The notes beneath the pieces are model-generated. The model saw only the letters and a list, made by a program, of their open reading frames with translations. It had not been told where the DNA came from and searched no databases. Of a DNA stretch of 64,000 nt, positions 41,036 to 52,438 are shown piece after piece. Position 1 is the stretch's first letter. The number at the start of each line of letters is the position of its first letter. The stretch lies in NCBI RefSeq assembly GCF_024623785.1, contig NZ_JANKBZ010000018.1, forward strand, positions 124,001 through 188,000. Direction: 5' to 3'. The DNA is from Archangium lipolyticum (lineage in GTDB: Bacteria > Myxococcota > Myxococcia > Myxococcales > Myxococcaceae). The translations under genes and the position numbers were made by a program.

Positions 41036-42304
41036 ATGCGCAACGTGTTGAAGGGACTCGCTGTCGCCACGGCCGTGGTGGTTCCCACCCTCGCCGTCGC
41101 GGAGACGGTGGCCATCTCGTGTGGCACCGTGGGTCAGGAGTTCGAGCAGTGCAAACTGGGAGCTGAGGCCTGGGCGAAGAAGTCGGGCCATCAGGTGAAG
41201 CTGGTGAGCGGCCCCACGGACGCCAGCGAGCAGCTCACCATGTTCCAGCAGCAGCTGTCCGCGGGGGCTTCCGACATCGACGTCTACCGCGTGGACGTGG
41301 TGTGGCCGGGCCTGCTGGGCGCGCACTTCATCGACCTGAAGCCCTACGTGTCCGAGGACGTGCTCAAGCAGCACTTCCCCGCCATCGTGGAGAACAACAC
41401 GGTGGGCGGCAAGCTGGTGGCCATGCCGTGGTTCACCGACGCGGGCCTGCTCTACTACCGCAAGGATCTGCTGGAGAAGCACAAGCAGAAGCCGCCCACG
41501 ACGTGGCAGGAATTGGCCGAGGTGGCCAAGACGGTGCAGGACGCCGAGCGCAAGGCGGGCAATGACAAGATGCAGGGCTTCGTCTTCCAGGCCAAGGCGG
41601 CCGAGACGCTGACGTGCAACGCGCTCGAGTGGATCGACTCCTTCCGCGGGGGCACCATCATCTCGGACGACGGGAAGGTCACCATCAACAACCCGAAGGC
41701 GGTGGAGGCGCTGAAGACGGCGGCCTCGTGGATCGGCACCATCTCGCCGCAGGGCGTGCTCAACTACGAGGAGGAGGGCGCGCGCGGCGTCTTCCAGTCG
41801 GGCAACGCGGTCTTCATGCGCAACTGGCCGTACGCGTGGGCCCTGGCCAACGCGCCGGACAGCCCCGTCAAGGGCAAGGTGGCGGTGATGGCGCTGCCCA
41901 AGGGTGGCACGGACGGCAAGTCCACCGGCACGCTGGGCGGCTGGCAGCTCGCGGTGTCCAAGTACTCCAAGAACCCGGCGGTCGCCGCGGACCTGGTGAA
42001 GTACCTGACGAGCGCCGAGGAGCAGAAGCGCCGCGCCATCGTCGCTTCCTTCAACCCCACCATCGCCAGCCTCTACAAGGACGAGGAGGTGCTCAAGGTC
42101 AATCCCTTCTACACCAGCCTGCTCGAGACCTTCACCAACGCGGTGGCGCGGCCCTCGAAGGTGACGGGCGCCAAGTACAGCCGCGTGAGCGCCGAGTTCC
42201 GCAACGCCGTGCACGCCGTCCTGTCCAAGACGGGCAAGCCGGAGGACAAGTTGAAGGCCCTGCAGAAGAAGCTCGAGAGCCTCGGCCGGGGAGGTAAGTG
42301 GTGA
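41036..42304 (+). CDS. Sugar ABC transporter substrate-binding protein (maltose/trehalose type)
   Basis: A protein of 422 residues. The signal peptide (MRNVLKGLAVATAVVVPTLA) is followed by a type-1 periplasmic binding fold: SGPTDASEQLTMFQQQLSAG, VYRVDVVWPGLL and the GGWQLAVSKYSKNP stretch. Family members bind maltose, trehalose, or related oligosaccharides. An AGGAGG-like GGAGGA lies five bases before the ATG. It is first in a three-gene import unit with two permeases; there is no ATPase gene in the window, so a shared ATPase elsewhere is presumed. Confidence 0.88.
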   Translation: MRNVLKGLAVATAVVVPTLAVAETVAISCGTVGQEFEQCKLGAEAWAKKSGHQVKLVSGPTDASEQLTMFQQQLSAGASDIDVYRVDVVWPGLLGAHFIDLKPYVSEDVLKQHFPAIVENNTVGGKLVAMPWFTDAGLLYYRKDLLEKHKQKPPTTWQELAEVAKTVQDAERKAGNDKMQGFVFQAKAAETLTCNALEWIDSFRGGTIISDDGKVTINNPKAVEALKTAASWIGTISPQGVLNYEEEGARGVFQSGNAVFMRNWPYAWALANAPDSPVKGKVAVMALPKGGTDGKSTGTLGGWQLAVSKYSKNPAVAADLVKYLTSAEEQKRRAIVASFNPTIASLYKDEEVLKVNPFYTSLLETFTNAVARPSKVTGAKYSRVSAEFRNAVHAVLSKTGKPEDKLKALQKKLESLGRGGKW

Positions 42305-43257
42305 GCGTTCCCAGTGGAATGCCCGCCACCACCACCCCCACGGCCACGCCCGCTCCGCCGCCGGCCAGCGTCTCCCAGCTGTCCCGGCAGCGCGTCCGCT
42401 CGGCGTGGCTGTTCCTCCTGCCCACGCTCGTCGTGCTGGGCATGGTGGCCGGCTGGCCGTTGCTCAGAACCTTCTGGTTCGCCTTCACCAACGCGAACCT
42501 GTCCAACCCGGAGCCTCCGCAGTTCATCGGCCTGGAGAACTTCGCCACCGTCTGGGACGACCCGGACTGGTGGCAGTCGGTGCGCAACACCTTCTTCTTC
42601 ACGGGCATCTCCGTGACGCTGGAGACGGTGCTGGGGATGATGATCGCCCTCACGCTCAACACGCGCTTCCGGGGGCGAGGCGTGCTCCGGGCGGCGGTGC
42701 TGGTGCCGTGGGCCATCCCCACCGTGGTGTCCGCGAGGATGTGGGGCTGGATGTTCCATGACGTCTACGGCGTCATCAACGCCATGTTCCTGCACCTGGG
42801 GTTCATCGACGCTCCCATCGCGTGGACGGCGGACCCGCGGCTGTCCATGGCCGCGGTCATCGCCGTGGACGTGTGGAAGACGACGCCCTTCATGACGCTG
42901 CTGCTGCTGGCGGCGCTGCAGATGCTGCCGGACGAGCTCTACGAAGCCGCGAAGCTGGACGGGGCGGGCCCCATCCGCGTCTTCTTCAAGGTCACCCTGC
43001 CGCTCATCCGCGGGCCCATGCTGGTGGCCATCATCTTCCGCGTGCTGGACGCCATGCGCGTGTTCGACCTGTTCTACGTGCTCACCACCAACAGCAGTGA
43101 GTCCATGTCCATGGCCGTCTACGCGCGCCAGCAGATGTTCGAATTCCAGGAGCTGGGACTGGGCGCCGCGGCGGCGTCGATGCTGTTCGCGGTCATCGCG
43201 ATGTTCACCGTGGTCTACCTCGTCCTGGGACGGTCGGCGGTGGAGGAGGCGGCATGA
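42301..43257 (+). CDS. Sugar ABC transporter permease (MalF-like)
   Basis: A protein of 318 residues with about six membrane spans. The EAA-type motif that contacts the ATPase is [24 protein letters not shown] around residue 220. The GTG at 42301 overlaps the binding protein stop (GTGA, 42301-42304) and has GGAGG eight bases before it; an in-frame GTG at 42298 is too close. An unusual Pro/Thr-rich stretch precedes the first span. It forms the channel with the next permease. Confidence 0.88.
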   Translation: MSVPSGMPATTTPTATPAPPPASVSQLSRQRVRSAWLFLLPTLVVLGMVAGWPLLRTFWFAFTNANLSNPEPPQFIGLENFATVWDDPDWWQSVRNTFFFTGISVTLETVLGMMIALTLNTRFRGRGVLRAAVLVPWAIPTVVSARMWGWMFHDVYGVINAMFLHLGFIDAPIAWTADPRLSMAAVIAVDVWKTTPFMTLLLLAALQMLPDELYEAAKLDGAGPIRVFFKVTLPLIRGPMLVAIIFRVLDAMRVFDLFYVLTTNSSESMSMAVYARQQMFEFQELGLGAAAASMLFAVIAMFTVVYLVLGRSAVEEAA

Positions 43258-44090
43258 GAAAGGCACTTCGTTGGCTGGGCAGGGCCGCGTTCGGACTGCT
43301 CGTGGTGGTCATCACCGCCTACACGCTCTTCCCGTTCTACTGGGCGGTGGTGTCGTCGCTGAAGCAGGGCAGCGCCCTCTTCGAGGTGGAGGCGTGGCCC
43401 CGCAACCCCGCCTGGCAGAACTACGCCCTCGTCTTCACCGAGCAGCCCTTCGGCAGGAACCTGTTCAACTCGGTGATCGTGGCCTCCACGGTGGTGATCA
43501 TCTCGCTCTTCCTGGCCGTCACCGCGGCGTTCGCCCTGGGGCGCATCCGCTTCTTCGGGCGAACCCCGTTGATGCTGATGATCCTCGCCGTCTCCATGTT
43601 CCCGCAGATCGCCGTGCTCTCCGGCATGTTCGAGCTCGTCCGCTGGCTGGGCCTGTACAACACCCTGCCGGCGCTCACGCTCTCCTACCTGCTCTTCACC
43701 CTGCCCTTCACCGTCTGGGTGTTGACGACCTTCATGCGCGAGCTGCCCAAGGAGCTGGAGGAGGCGGCGGTGATGGACGGGGCCTCGCCCTGGGTCATCT
43801 GCATGCACGTCTTCCTGCCGCTGCTCAAACCAGCGCTGGTGACGACGGGACTGCTGGCCTTCATCGCCGCGTGGAACGAGTTCCTCTTCGCCCTCACCTT
43901 CACCCTCTCCCAGGAGGCCCGGACCGTGCCCGTGGCCATCGCCCTGATGAGCGGCGCCAGCCAGTACGAGCTGCCCTGGGGCCTCATCATGGCCGCCTCC
44001 GTCATCGTCACGGTTCCACTCATCGTCCTGGTGCTCATCTTCCAACGGCGCATCGTCTCCGGTCTCACCGCCGGCGCCGTCAAGGGTTGA
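43254..44090 (+). CDS. Sugar ABC transporter permease (MalG-like)
   Basis: A protein of 278 residues with six membrane spans and the motif [31 protein letters not shown] for contact with the ATPase around residue 165. The ATG overlaps the first permease stop by four bases (ATGA, 43254-43257). It ends the three-gene operon; a 99-base gap precedes the next gene. Substrate as for the binding protein. Confidence 0.88.
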   Translation: MRKALRWLGRAAFGLLVVVITAYTLFPFYWAVVSSLKQGSALFEVEAWPRNPAWQNYALVFTEQPFGRNLFNSVIVASTVVIISLFLAVTAAFALGRIRFFGRTPLMLMILAVSMFPQIAVLSGMFELVRWLGLYNTLPALTLSYLLFTLPFTVWVLTTFMRELPKELEEAAVMDGASPWVICMHVFLPLLKPALVTTGLLAFIAAWNEFLFALTFTLSQEARTVPVAIALMSGASQYELPWGLIMAASVIVTVPLIVLVLIFQRRIVSGLTAGAVKG

Positions 44091-44189
44091 GCACCCAGGC
44101 AGGTTCCCCGGATTCGCACCCAGTATGCCGGCGGCACGGGGTGAGATACCGTCCGGCCCCAGACCTCACGTCCCCCGCGAACGAGGCCC

Positions 44190-46433
44190 ATGCGCACCTC
44201 ACTCCCGACGCTCATCCTGGCCCTCGGCCTGGCCGCCACCACCGCCGTGGCGGCCCCTCCTCCCGCCGAGTCCTTCCCCTCCCGTGAGGAGAGGCTCGCC
44301 CACCTGGGCCGCCTGTGGGGCCAGGTGCGATACCGGCACCCCTACCTCGCCTACAAGGACATCGACTGGGACGCGGCCCTGGTGGCCGCCATCCCCAAGG
44401 TGGAGGCGGCGAAGGATCGCGCCTCCTACGCCGCGGCCGTGCAGGACCTGTTGGAGGAGCTGCGCGACCCGGCCACGCGCATCCTCCGCCCCGACGAGCA
44501 GCAGGACGGCTCGACGAAGAGCCCGTCCACTCCGAGCCGCGAGCTGCGGAGCTGGGAGGCCAAGGACGTGCTCGTCCTGGACCTGCGCGCCAGCCGGGGC
44601 CGCAACGTCCAGGAGCTGCGCCCGGATATCTCCAAGGCCAAGGCCGTCATCGTCGATCTGCGTGCCCGCGGGCTGGCGCCCGAAACCCAGGCGGCCATGA
44701 CCCAGGCGCTCGGTGACCTGCTGCCCCTCCTGCTGAGCCAGGAGCTGGAGGTCCCCGGACAGCGCTCGGTGTTCCACTCGGGCTACCGCGCGCAGACCCG
44801 CTCCATCAGCGGCTTCACCACCTCGTTCCTCTCCACGGCGGGCGAGCGGATTTCCCCCAAGGGCGACGGCAAGGCGCGCCCCGTCATCTTCCTGCTGGAT
44901 GACCAGTCGGACCTGGATCCCCGCGCCCTCACCATGAAGGCCGTGGGGCTGGCGCAGATCGTCACCGAGGGCCGCCTGGACGACGGCACCGTGGTGGAGA
45001 AGACGCAGGTGGAGCTGGGCGCCGGATTGACGGCGTCCGTGCGGCTCAGCGAGCTGGGCATCCCCATGCGCGCGGACGCCGTGCTGCCCAAGCGCGCCCG
45101 CTCGGAGAAGGACGAGACCCTCCTGAAGGCGCTCGAGCTGGCGCGCAAGCCGGCGAAGAAGGGCAAGGCGCGCGATCTGGACCTGCTGCCCCCCGCCCGG
45201 TGGCAGGCGGACCGGCAGTACGCGGACATGCTCCACCCGAGCCGCGAGTACCGCCTGCTCGCGCTCTTCCGCGCCTGGAACGTCATCCACTTCTTCTACC
45301 CCTACAAGCACCTGCTGGACCGGGACTGGGACGCGGCGCTGACCACGTTCCTGCCCCGGTTCGAGAAGGCCAACGGCGCGGCGGAGTACGCGCTCGTGGT
45401 GGCCGAGCTGAGCAAGCTCGTCCAGGACGGGCACACCACCCTGCGCGGCCACCCGGAGCTGGACAAGCGGGGCATCTCCGGCACGAGCGCCCCCTTCGAG
45501 CTGATGGAGCTCGACGGCCAGCCCGTGGTGATGGAGGTGTGGGACGCGGAGGCCGCTCCGGGAATCGTTCGCGGCCAGGTCGTCGAGACGCTCGATGGCA
45601 AGCCGCTCGCCGAGCGCCTCAAGGCGCTGGAGCCCTATGTGACGGCCTCGAGCCCCGCGCACCTGCGCCACCGCCTGCTGGAGCGGGCGCTGGCGGGCCC
45701 CGAGGGCTCCCAGGCCACGGTGGGCGTGCGTGACGCCAGCGGGCAGCGCAAACAGGTTCGCTTCACCCGGAGCCAGAAGTCGCTCCAGAAGCCCAGGAAG
45801 GGCGAGCCCTACCGCCTGATGGGGACCATCGCCTACGTGGACCTGACGCGCCTGCAGGCCTCGCAGGTGGCGACCGTCTTCGACAAGGCGAAGGGCGCCT
45901 CGGCCCTCGTGCTCGACATGCGCGGCGCTCCGAACGGAACGGCCTCGAGCCTCGTGCCGTACCTCAATACGCGCAAGGCGCGCTACGGGGCGGTGTTCGA
46001 GCGCAACCTCGTCTCGGCGGACGAGACGAATGGCCGGCACAAGTTCCTCCAGGAGTTGCCCAGGGCCCGCGTGCCCGTGTACCCCGGCAAGACGGTGATG
46101 CTCGTCGACGAGCGGGCCAGCGGCGAGGCCGAGCACCTGGGCCTGCTCCTCGAGGCGGCCAATGGCGCCACCTTCATCGGCAGCCCCAGCGCGGGCACGA
46201 ACGGGGAGCTCACGGACCTGGTGCTCCCCGGCGGCATCACGATGACCTTCACCGGCCACGACGTGCGGCACCTGGATGGCCGTCAGTTGCAGCGGGTGGG
46301 CCTGCGGCCCCAGGTCTTCGTGAGGCCGACCCTCGCCGGCATCCAGGCCGGCAGGGACGAGGTGCTGGACCGGGCGATCGAGTACCTCGGGGGCGCGGGC
46401 CCGGGCATGGCGGTGGCCCGCGACACGCCGTAG
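44190..46433 (+). CDS. S41-like peptidase, exported
   Basis: A protein of 747 residues with a signal peptide (MRTSLPTLILALGLAATTAVA). Two N-terminal segments share one repeat-like module: GRLWGQVRYRHPYLAYKDI (~35) and FRAWNVIHFFYPYKHLLDR (~362). The C-terminal ~250 residues are S41 (C-terminal processing peptidase/TSPc) like, with AYVDLTRLQAS, VLDMRGAPNG, a Ser in DERASGEAEHLG at the nucleophile site and GSPSAGTNGELTDL after it. It is probably periplasmic or secreted; the substrate is unknown. It starts 99 bases after the ABC operon. Confidence 0.8.
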   Translation: MRTSLPTLILALGLAATTAVAAPPPAESFPSREERLAHLGRLWGQVRYRHPYLAYKDIDWDAALVAAIPKVEAAKDRASYAAAVQDLLEELRDPATRILRPDEQQDGSTKSPSTPSRELRSWEAKDVLVLDLRASRGRNVQELRPDISKAKAVIVDLRARGLAPETQAAMTQALGDLLPLLLSQELEVPGQRSVFHSGYRAQTRSISGFTTSFLSTAGERISPKGDGKARPVIFLLDDQSDLDPRALTMKAVGLAQIVTEGRLDDGTVVEKTQVELGAGLTASVRLSELGIPMRADAVLPKRARSEKDETLLKALELARKPAKKGKARDLDLLPPARWQADRQYADMLHPSREYRLLALFRAWNVIHFFYPYKHLLDRDWDAALTTFLPRFEKANGAAEYALVVAELSKLVQDGHTTLRGHPELDKRGISGTSAPFELMELDGQPVVMEVWDAEAAPGIVRGQVVETLDGKPLAERLKALEPYVTASSPAHLRHRLLERALAGPEGSQATVGVRDASGQRKQVRFTRSQKSLQKPRKGEPYRLMGTIAYVDLTRLQASQVATVFDKAKGASALVLDMRGAPNGTASSLVPYLNTRKARYGAVFERNLVSADETNGRHKFLQELPRARVPVYPGKTVMLVDERASGEAEHLGLLLEAANGATFIGSPSAGTNGELTDLVLPGGITMTFTGHDVRHLDGRQLQRVGLRPQVFVRPTLAGIQAGRDEVLDRAIEYLGGAGPGMAVARDTP

Positions 46434-46515
46434 CGGCCCTCCCTGGCTCCCGGCGGGTGGCACTCAACACCCCCGCCGGGTAGCGTCGCGCCCCCAACCT
46501 TCCCCGGAGAGAGAC

Positions 46516-46878
46516 ATGCCGACCCTCATCCCCGCCCCCACTCGCGTCACCGCCGCGGGCAACAAGCCCAAGCTCATCGACGAGTACGTGGGGCGGGTGA
46601 ACACGAAGCACTCCGAGCTCAGCGTCGCCCACATGCGCAGCCCCGGCGGGTGGCTGGAGCCCGGCCAGACGCCCGAGTTCCGTGAAATCACCGTGGTCCT
46701 CAAGGGCGTGCTGCGCGTGGAGCACAAGGGCGGCCAGCTGGACGTGCGCGCGGGCCAGGCCGTGGTGACCGAGCCCGGCGAGTGGGTCCGCTACAGCACC
46801 CCCGAGGCCGACGGCGCCGAGTACATCGCCATCTGCCTCCCCGCCTTCTCGCCCGACACCGTCCACCGCGACGCGTAG
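46516..46878 (+). CDS. Small cupin-domain protein
   Basis: A protein of 120 residues forming a single cupin barrel: EPGQTPEFREITVVLKGVLRVEHKGG (~46-71) and AGQAVVTEPGEWVRYSTP (~81). The usual metal-binding His/Glu motif is incomplete (no GxHxH pair), so it may bind metal weakly or none. GGAGAG lies close before the ATG. Its stop and that of the next gene are four bases apart (convergent). Function unknown. Confidence 0.8.
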   Translation: MPTLIPAPTRVTAAGNKPKLIDEYVGRVNTKHSELSVAHMRSPGGWLEPGQTPEFREITVVLKGVLRVEHKGGQLDVRAGQAVVTEPGEWVRYSTPEADGAEYIAICLPAFSPDTVHRDA

Positions 46879-46882
46879 CCGT

Positions 46883-47887
46883 TCACACCACTTCTTCCAG
46901 CACCTCCGGCGCGAGCTTGATCGAGGCGTGCAGTTGCATGTCCTCGTATCCCTCGAACTGAAGGGTCAGGGTGCAGAGGGCGCCCAGGTGCGTGCTGAAG
47001 GTGGGTGGGATGTCCCGAGGGATGGGGAGCTCCACGTCGAACTGGTGCCATCCCCGGGTGAGCCGCGCCGGCAGCTGAACGGGCACCGGACCCATGGAAC
47101 GTTTCTTCGCGACCCCTTCGTAGGCGCTGAGCTCGATCCGGGCCCCGCGTACGGTGAAGGTCGTCGTGAGCTCCAGGAAGACCCGCAGCCGCGCGGTCGC
47201 GCCGAGCGGGAAGCTCTCGGCCAGGGGAATGAAGGAGGCCGCCTTGAACTTCGACACCGTCCGCGCCTTGCCGAAGAGCAGGAAGCCGAAGCCCACGCCC
47301 GCGGCGATCAGGACGAGGCAGAAGATGATTCCCACGGCCCTTTCGCCAGCCGAGTACTTCGTGCCCGAACCGAGCAGGTCACCGAACAGCGCGAACACGC
47401 CCGGACAGATGCAGAACAGCAAGGGAAAGAGCAGGCATCCCCAGGTGCTGGCGGCCACCGCGGAGGAGCCGCGAGGTGCGCGTGGGGTGATCCACTCGGG
47501 TGTCCGCGTCGTCCGGCCCGGTTCGAGCTGGAGCGGCCGGCTCCACCGCATCAGCTCCCCGCCACCCTCTTCGTGCAGGGAGGCCACCAGCTCCCAGGAG
47601 ATCCGCACGTCCTTGCCCTGGTAGCTCGGAGGTGCATCCCGAGGCAGACCCAGGTCGAAGGGGATTCGCAGCTCCCCCCGGAGCGGCCGGTCCCTGACCA
47701 ACTCCGAGCCAGAAAGCACCTCACGGCGCGTCCCTTCATCGTAGTACTCCAGCATCCCCTGGACGCGGATCACCACACGAGAGACCCGCTCCAGCCCGGG
47801 GGTTCCCGCCTGGAGGACCAGCTCACCCCGGAGCGTCTCTCCCGTCCTCGGAGTCGTGTGGAGTTGGAAGGGTTCGAGGTCGCTCAT
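46883..47887 (-). CDS. Arrestin-like membrane protein of unknown function
   Basis: A protein of 334 residues. Two beta-rich halves (~1-135 and ~225-334) flank two adjacent membrane spans (~148-170 and ~185-210). The halves resemble arrestin/SpoOM-type folds (RSRVVIRVQGMLEYYDEG, then TFTVRGARIELSAYEG, VELPIPRDIPPTF), but this is a weak resemblance. The spans include a Cys-containing LLFPLLFCICPGVF stretch. It follows no gene by direction, with dsbD ending 19 bases upstream of its start, so the two may be co-transcribed. Confidence 0.6.
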   Translation of the reverse strand: MSDLEPFQLHTTPRTGETLRGELVLQAGTPGLERVSRVVIRVQGMLEYYDEGTRREVLSGSELVRDRPLRGELRIPFDLGLPRDAPPSYQGKDVRISWELVASLHEEGGGELMRWSRPLQLEPGRTTRTPEWITPRAPRGSSAVAASTWGCLLFPLLFCICPGVFALFGDLLGSGTKYSAGERAVGIIFCLVLIAAGVGFGFLLFGKARTVSKFKAASFIPLAESFPLGATARLRVFLELTTTFTVRGARIELSAYEGVAKKRSMGPVPVQLPARLTRGWHQFDVELPIPRDIPPTFSTHLGALCTLTLQFEGYEDMQLHASIKLAPEVLEEVV

Positions 47888-47906
47888 GGTGGGGCCACCA
47901 CCAACG

Positions 47907-49325
47907 CTAGTCGACCTTCTTCATCTGCACGACGAAGGCGCGCGGATCCAGGAAGCCCGTCACCCTCGGGTCGCGGAGCAGCTCGCCGTTGGACGAGATG
48001 AAGGCCACCGTGGGCAGGCCCTCCACCCCGAAGCGCTCCATCAGCGCGTCCAGCGCGTCGTCGCTCTGGGTGGCGTCCACCTTCACGTTGATGAAGCGGC
48101 CCGCCTCCTCGATGACCTCGATGGCCGGGTACGTCTCCCGGTCCAGCTCCTTGCAGGCCGCGCACCACTCCGCGAAGAAGTCGATCATCACCGGCCGGCC
48201 CTCGCTCTTCGCACGGGCCAGCACCTGCTCGAAGGACTCGGACGAGAAGCCACTGCCCTTGGCGGGCAGCACCGAGTGCCACTCGAAGGTGGGCGCCTTC
48301 GGCGGCTCCATCCAGCCGAGCGACACCCAGAGCATCCCCGCCGACTTCGAGTCCATGGCGCCACCGCGCAGCACCAGGGCCGCCACCACCAGCGCCACGC
48401 CGGCCCCCTTGAGGGCGAAGTCCCGCGCGCCCTCCTTGAAGGACAGGTGGATGGCACCCAGCAGCACGCCCAGCACCGCCAGCACCGAGGCGATGGCCGT
48501 CCCCGGGTGGCGGCCGAGCTGCTCGGCCAGGCCCTTCACCGCCCCGCCCAGCGCCGGAAAGCCGTCCTTCAGGTAGGAGATGGCCAGCGCCACCAGCACG
48601 ATGCCCAGCACGCTCTTCACCCACTCCATCCACACCCCGCCGCGAGGCAGGCGCACGGTGAAGACGCCGATGAGGAAGAAGGGCACGCCGATGCCGAGCG
48701 CGTAGATGAAGAGCAGCGCCGCGCCAAGCACCGTGCTCTGCGACTTGGCCACGAAGGCGAGCAGGCCCGTCAGCACCGGCCCGGTGCACGGCGCAGCGAG
48801 GAAGCCAGACACGCTGCCCATGAGGAAGGCGCCGGTGACGCCCGAGCCGCCCACCGAGTTGAGCCGCTGCTGCAGCCCCTGGGGCAGCGCCAGCTCGAAG
48901 GCGCCGAACATGGACGTGGCCAGCAGCAGGAGGAACACCGCCAGGCCCGTCACCACCACGGGACTGCCGAGCATCGACCCGAAGGCCTGCCCCGTCTTCG
49001 CCGCCAGCACGCCCAGCCCGCTGAACACCACGCCCATGCCGACGATGTACGAGCTGGTCAGCACGAGCGCCTTGCCACGCCCCTCGGCCTTGCGCGCCCC
49101 GAAGACGGACACGGTGATGGGGATGAGCGGGTAGACACAGGGCGTCATCGCGGTGAGCAGGCCACCGGCGAACACCACGGCCGCGCCGAGCGCGAAGCTG
49201 CCGGCCTCCAGGAAACGCGCCGCGTCCAGCCCCGTGCTGGGGCCCGTTGGCAGGAGCCAGGGCACGACCGCCACGGCCAGCCCGATTACCGCCGCGATGA
49301 CTCCCACCTTCTTCTTCGCGTCCAT
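47907..49325 (-). CDS. DsbD-type cytochrome c biogenesis/thiol-disulfide interchange protein
   Basis: A protein of 472 residues. Residues ~45-335 hold about eight to nine membrane spans of the DsbD/CcdA type (GLLTAMTPCVYPLIPITVSVFGA, SGFLAAPCTGPVLTGLLAF), and the C-terminus is a periplasmic thioredoxin domain with FFAEWCAACKELDRE (~380). It carries electrons from the cytoplasm to periplasmic thiol proteins. The N-terminal DsbD-alpha domain is missing. AGAGGAG precedes the ATG. It would help keep DsbA-type or cytochrome-assembly proteins reduced. Confidence 0.88.
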   Translation of the reverse strand: MDAKKKVGVIAAVIGLAVAVVPWLLPTGPSTGLDAARFLEAGSFALGAAVVFAGGLLTAMTPCVYPLIPITVSVFGARKAEGRGKALVLTSSYIVGMGVVFSGLGVLAAKTGQAFGSMLGSPVVVTGLAVFLLLLATSMFGAFELALPQGLQQRLNSVGGSGVTGAFLMGSVSGFLAAPCTGPVLTGLLAFVAKSQSTVLGAALLFIYALGIGVPFFLIGVFTVRLPRGGVWMEWVKSVLGIVLVALAISYLKDGFPALGGAVKGLAEQLGRHPGTAIASVLAVLGVLLGAIHLSFKEGARDFALKGAGVALVVAALVLRGGAMDSKSAGMLWVSLGWMEPPKAPTFEWHSVLPAKGSGFSSESFEQVLARAKSEGRPVMIDFFAEWCAACKELDRETYPAIEVIEEAGRFINVKVDATQSDDALDALMERFGVEGLPTVAFISSNGELLRDPRVTGFLDPRAFVVQMKKVD

Positions 49326-49491
49326 GTCGCTCCTCTTGCCCTCCGGGACCCCCTTTATACGCGCCAGCGTCGGATGGTGACACCCGAGGTTGTCCCAGGG
49401 GCCGAGGAGGTAACGAACGGCGGCCCGGCATGCCAGCCCTCGTCGGCTCCGTCCTCCGGCATCCAGGGAGCCTGTTCTGGAGCAGTCCTCC

Positions 49492-50736
<1,245 letters not shown>

Positions 50737-50812
50737 ACCCCGAACCCTAACGGAGAACCGCCCCGCGCGCTCGGGGGCGGCGCCACGAGACGCCGCCCCA
50801 CGTGGCCCTCAC

Positions 50813-52240
50813 TCAGTGGCCCCGGAGGACGGTGAGCCCCTCGTTGGTGAGGACGTAGAGCATCGCCGGGGTGCCGTTGGGGTCGTAGATGAGCCTGCGC
50901 ACCTGCCCGCCCGGCACGTCCGTCACGCGCGAGAGGGTCCTGTTCGCGTCCATCCGCCACAGGCCCGCGTCATCGGTACCGATGAAGAGCGAGCCATCAT
51001 CCGTGGCCGCCAGCGCCATGATGGCGTCGGTGGGCAGGCCAGCGATCTTCGTGCCCTTCTGGAAGGGATTGCCGCGCGAGATGATGGACATCTCCCACAG
51101 CCCGAAGTCCTTGCTGCCCAGGTAGTAGCGGCCGTCCTTCGTCTGCTCGAAGCCGCGCCAGAAGTCGAACACCTCCAGGGCGTTGACCTCGGGGAGGTAC
51201 GCGGACTCCACCTTCATCGGGTTGAGCTCCTTGGGATTCATCCAATCCCAGACGCCGAGGTCCGCGTTGGGCGTGACGATGCCGAAGGTCCAGTTGTTGG
51301 CGATGAGCACGTCACCGCTCTGGGAGATACCCAGGCCATAGGTGTAACCGGCGCGCTGGGTGGTGCCCTCGAACCACACCGGGTGGCGGTGGCTGTTGTA
51401 GTAGAGCCCCTTGATGCGCGACACGCCGTGGTTGGTGCCGACGTACACCTCACCCTTGTCCCGGCCGCGCATCACCCTCAAGCAGCTGAGCACCGCGCGA
51501 TCCTCGTCGAACGTCCAGTTGTTGGAGTTGCGCAGGCCGATGTTGGTCGGCGGATTCCAGGTGAGGCTCCCGTCGTTCTTCTCCTTGTTCCGCCGGTACG
51601 AACGGAAGAGGTGCTCCTCCAGGACGATGTTGCCATCCGGAGTGAGCTTCACCACGTCCAGATCGCCCTCGCCGAAGACGGGATCCTCGTAGGACTGGCG
51701 CCCGGCCTCCTCGAGCTCGTTGGCGTAGTAGCCCACGTAGGCGCGGCCGGCGCTGCCACCGCAGATGACCGTGGAGGTGAAGCCCCTGGCGGCCTGGCCG
51801 ATGTCCTTCACCCAGATGGGCTGGCTGTCTCCGGGACGCAGCACGCCAATCTGGTTGCCGTTGAGCAGCCAGATGTTGAAGCCTTCATCCACGGCCACGT
51901 CGCGCGGCCGGCCCACGCCGAAGCGCTTCGTGTAGTTGACGGCGGCCTCACGAGGCCACGGATCCGGGGTCTGCTGCACCGGACCGGAGCCGCCATCCGG
52001 CGGAGTGCCCGCATCCGGTGGTGGCGGTGGATTCTCCCCCGCGTCGGGCGGAGGCGTGACGTTTCCACCATCCTTCGGAGGGGGCGAAGGGTTCGTCCCG
52101 GGAGGCGTGCCGTCGATAGGCGTCGGCACATCCTCCTGCGCCGGGCGAGTCGGCGCCTCCGTCGAGTTACCGCACGCCCATGCCCCTGCCACCAACGCCG
52201 CCACTCCACACGCCCCAAGCAGTCTGCGAATCACCGTCAT
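50813..52240 (-). CDS. Propeller-like lipoprotein
   Basis: A protein of 475 residues. The lipoprotein signal ends at ALVAGAWACG. Residues ~23-90 are a Pro/Gly/Asp-rich linker with repeated PPPDAG-like units, often seen in exported myxobacterial proteins. The rest has repeated short strands (RDVAVDEGFNIWLLNGNQIG, AMLYVLTNEGLTVLRG) like the two-component-regulator or WD-type beta-propellers. A probable surface protein of unknown role. AAGGGG lies before the ATG at 52240, preferred over 52270. Confidence 0.65.
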   Translation of the reverse strand: MTVIRRLLGACGVAALVAGAWACGNSTEAPTRPAQEDVPTPIDGTPPGTNPSPPPKDGGNVTPPPDAGENPPPPPDAGTPPDGGSGPVQQTPDPWPREAAVNYTKRFGVGRPRDVAVDEGFNIWLLNGNQIGVLRPGDSQPIWVKDIGQAARGFTSTVICGGSAGRAYVGYYANELEEAGRQSYEDPVFGEGDLDVVKLTPDGNIVLEEHLFRSYRRNKEKNDGSLTWNPPTNIGLRNSNNWTFDEDRAVLSCLRVMRGRDKGEVYVGTNHGVSRIKGLYYNSHRHPVWFEGTTQRAGYTYGLGISQSGDVLIANNWTFGIVTPNADLGVWDWMNPKELNPMKVESAYLPEVNALEVFDFWRGFEQTKDGRYYLGSKDFGLWEMSIISRGNPFQKGTKIAGLPTDAIMALAATDDGSLFIGTDDAGLWRMDANRTLSRVTDVPGGQVRRLIYDPNGTPAMLYVLTNEGLTVLRGH

Positions 52241-52438
52241 GTGCCCCCTTGCCGCGAGGCACGAGAGCAAACCGCGTACCGGGCCAGATGACGGGCAGTG
52301 AACGGCCGCCGGGGCGGATCATGGGAACCGGCTTTCCCACACAAGCCCCACGCCATGCCCGCAAGTCGGACCCGGGCGCCTCACGGCATCCCCTCGGGGC
52401 CCTCAGGAAGCCAGGGCAGGCAGGCGGGAGGCGGCTCC

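Noticed and set aside
44199-46463. A 754-residue open frame on the minus strand opposite the S41-like peptidase gene
   Set aside because: It is a mirror of the real gene caused by high GC at third positions; its amino acids (Gln, His, Arg, Leu runs) have no domain-like pattern, while the plus-strand frame has a signal peptide and a peptidase motif.
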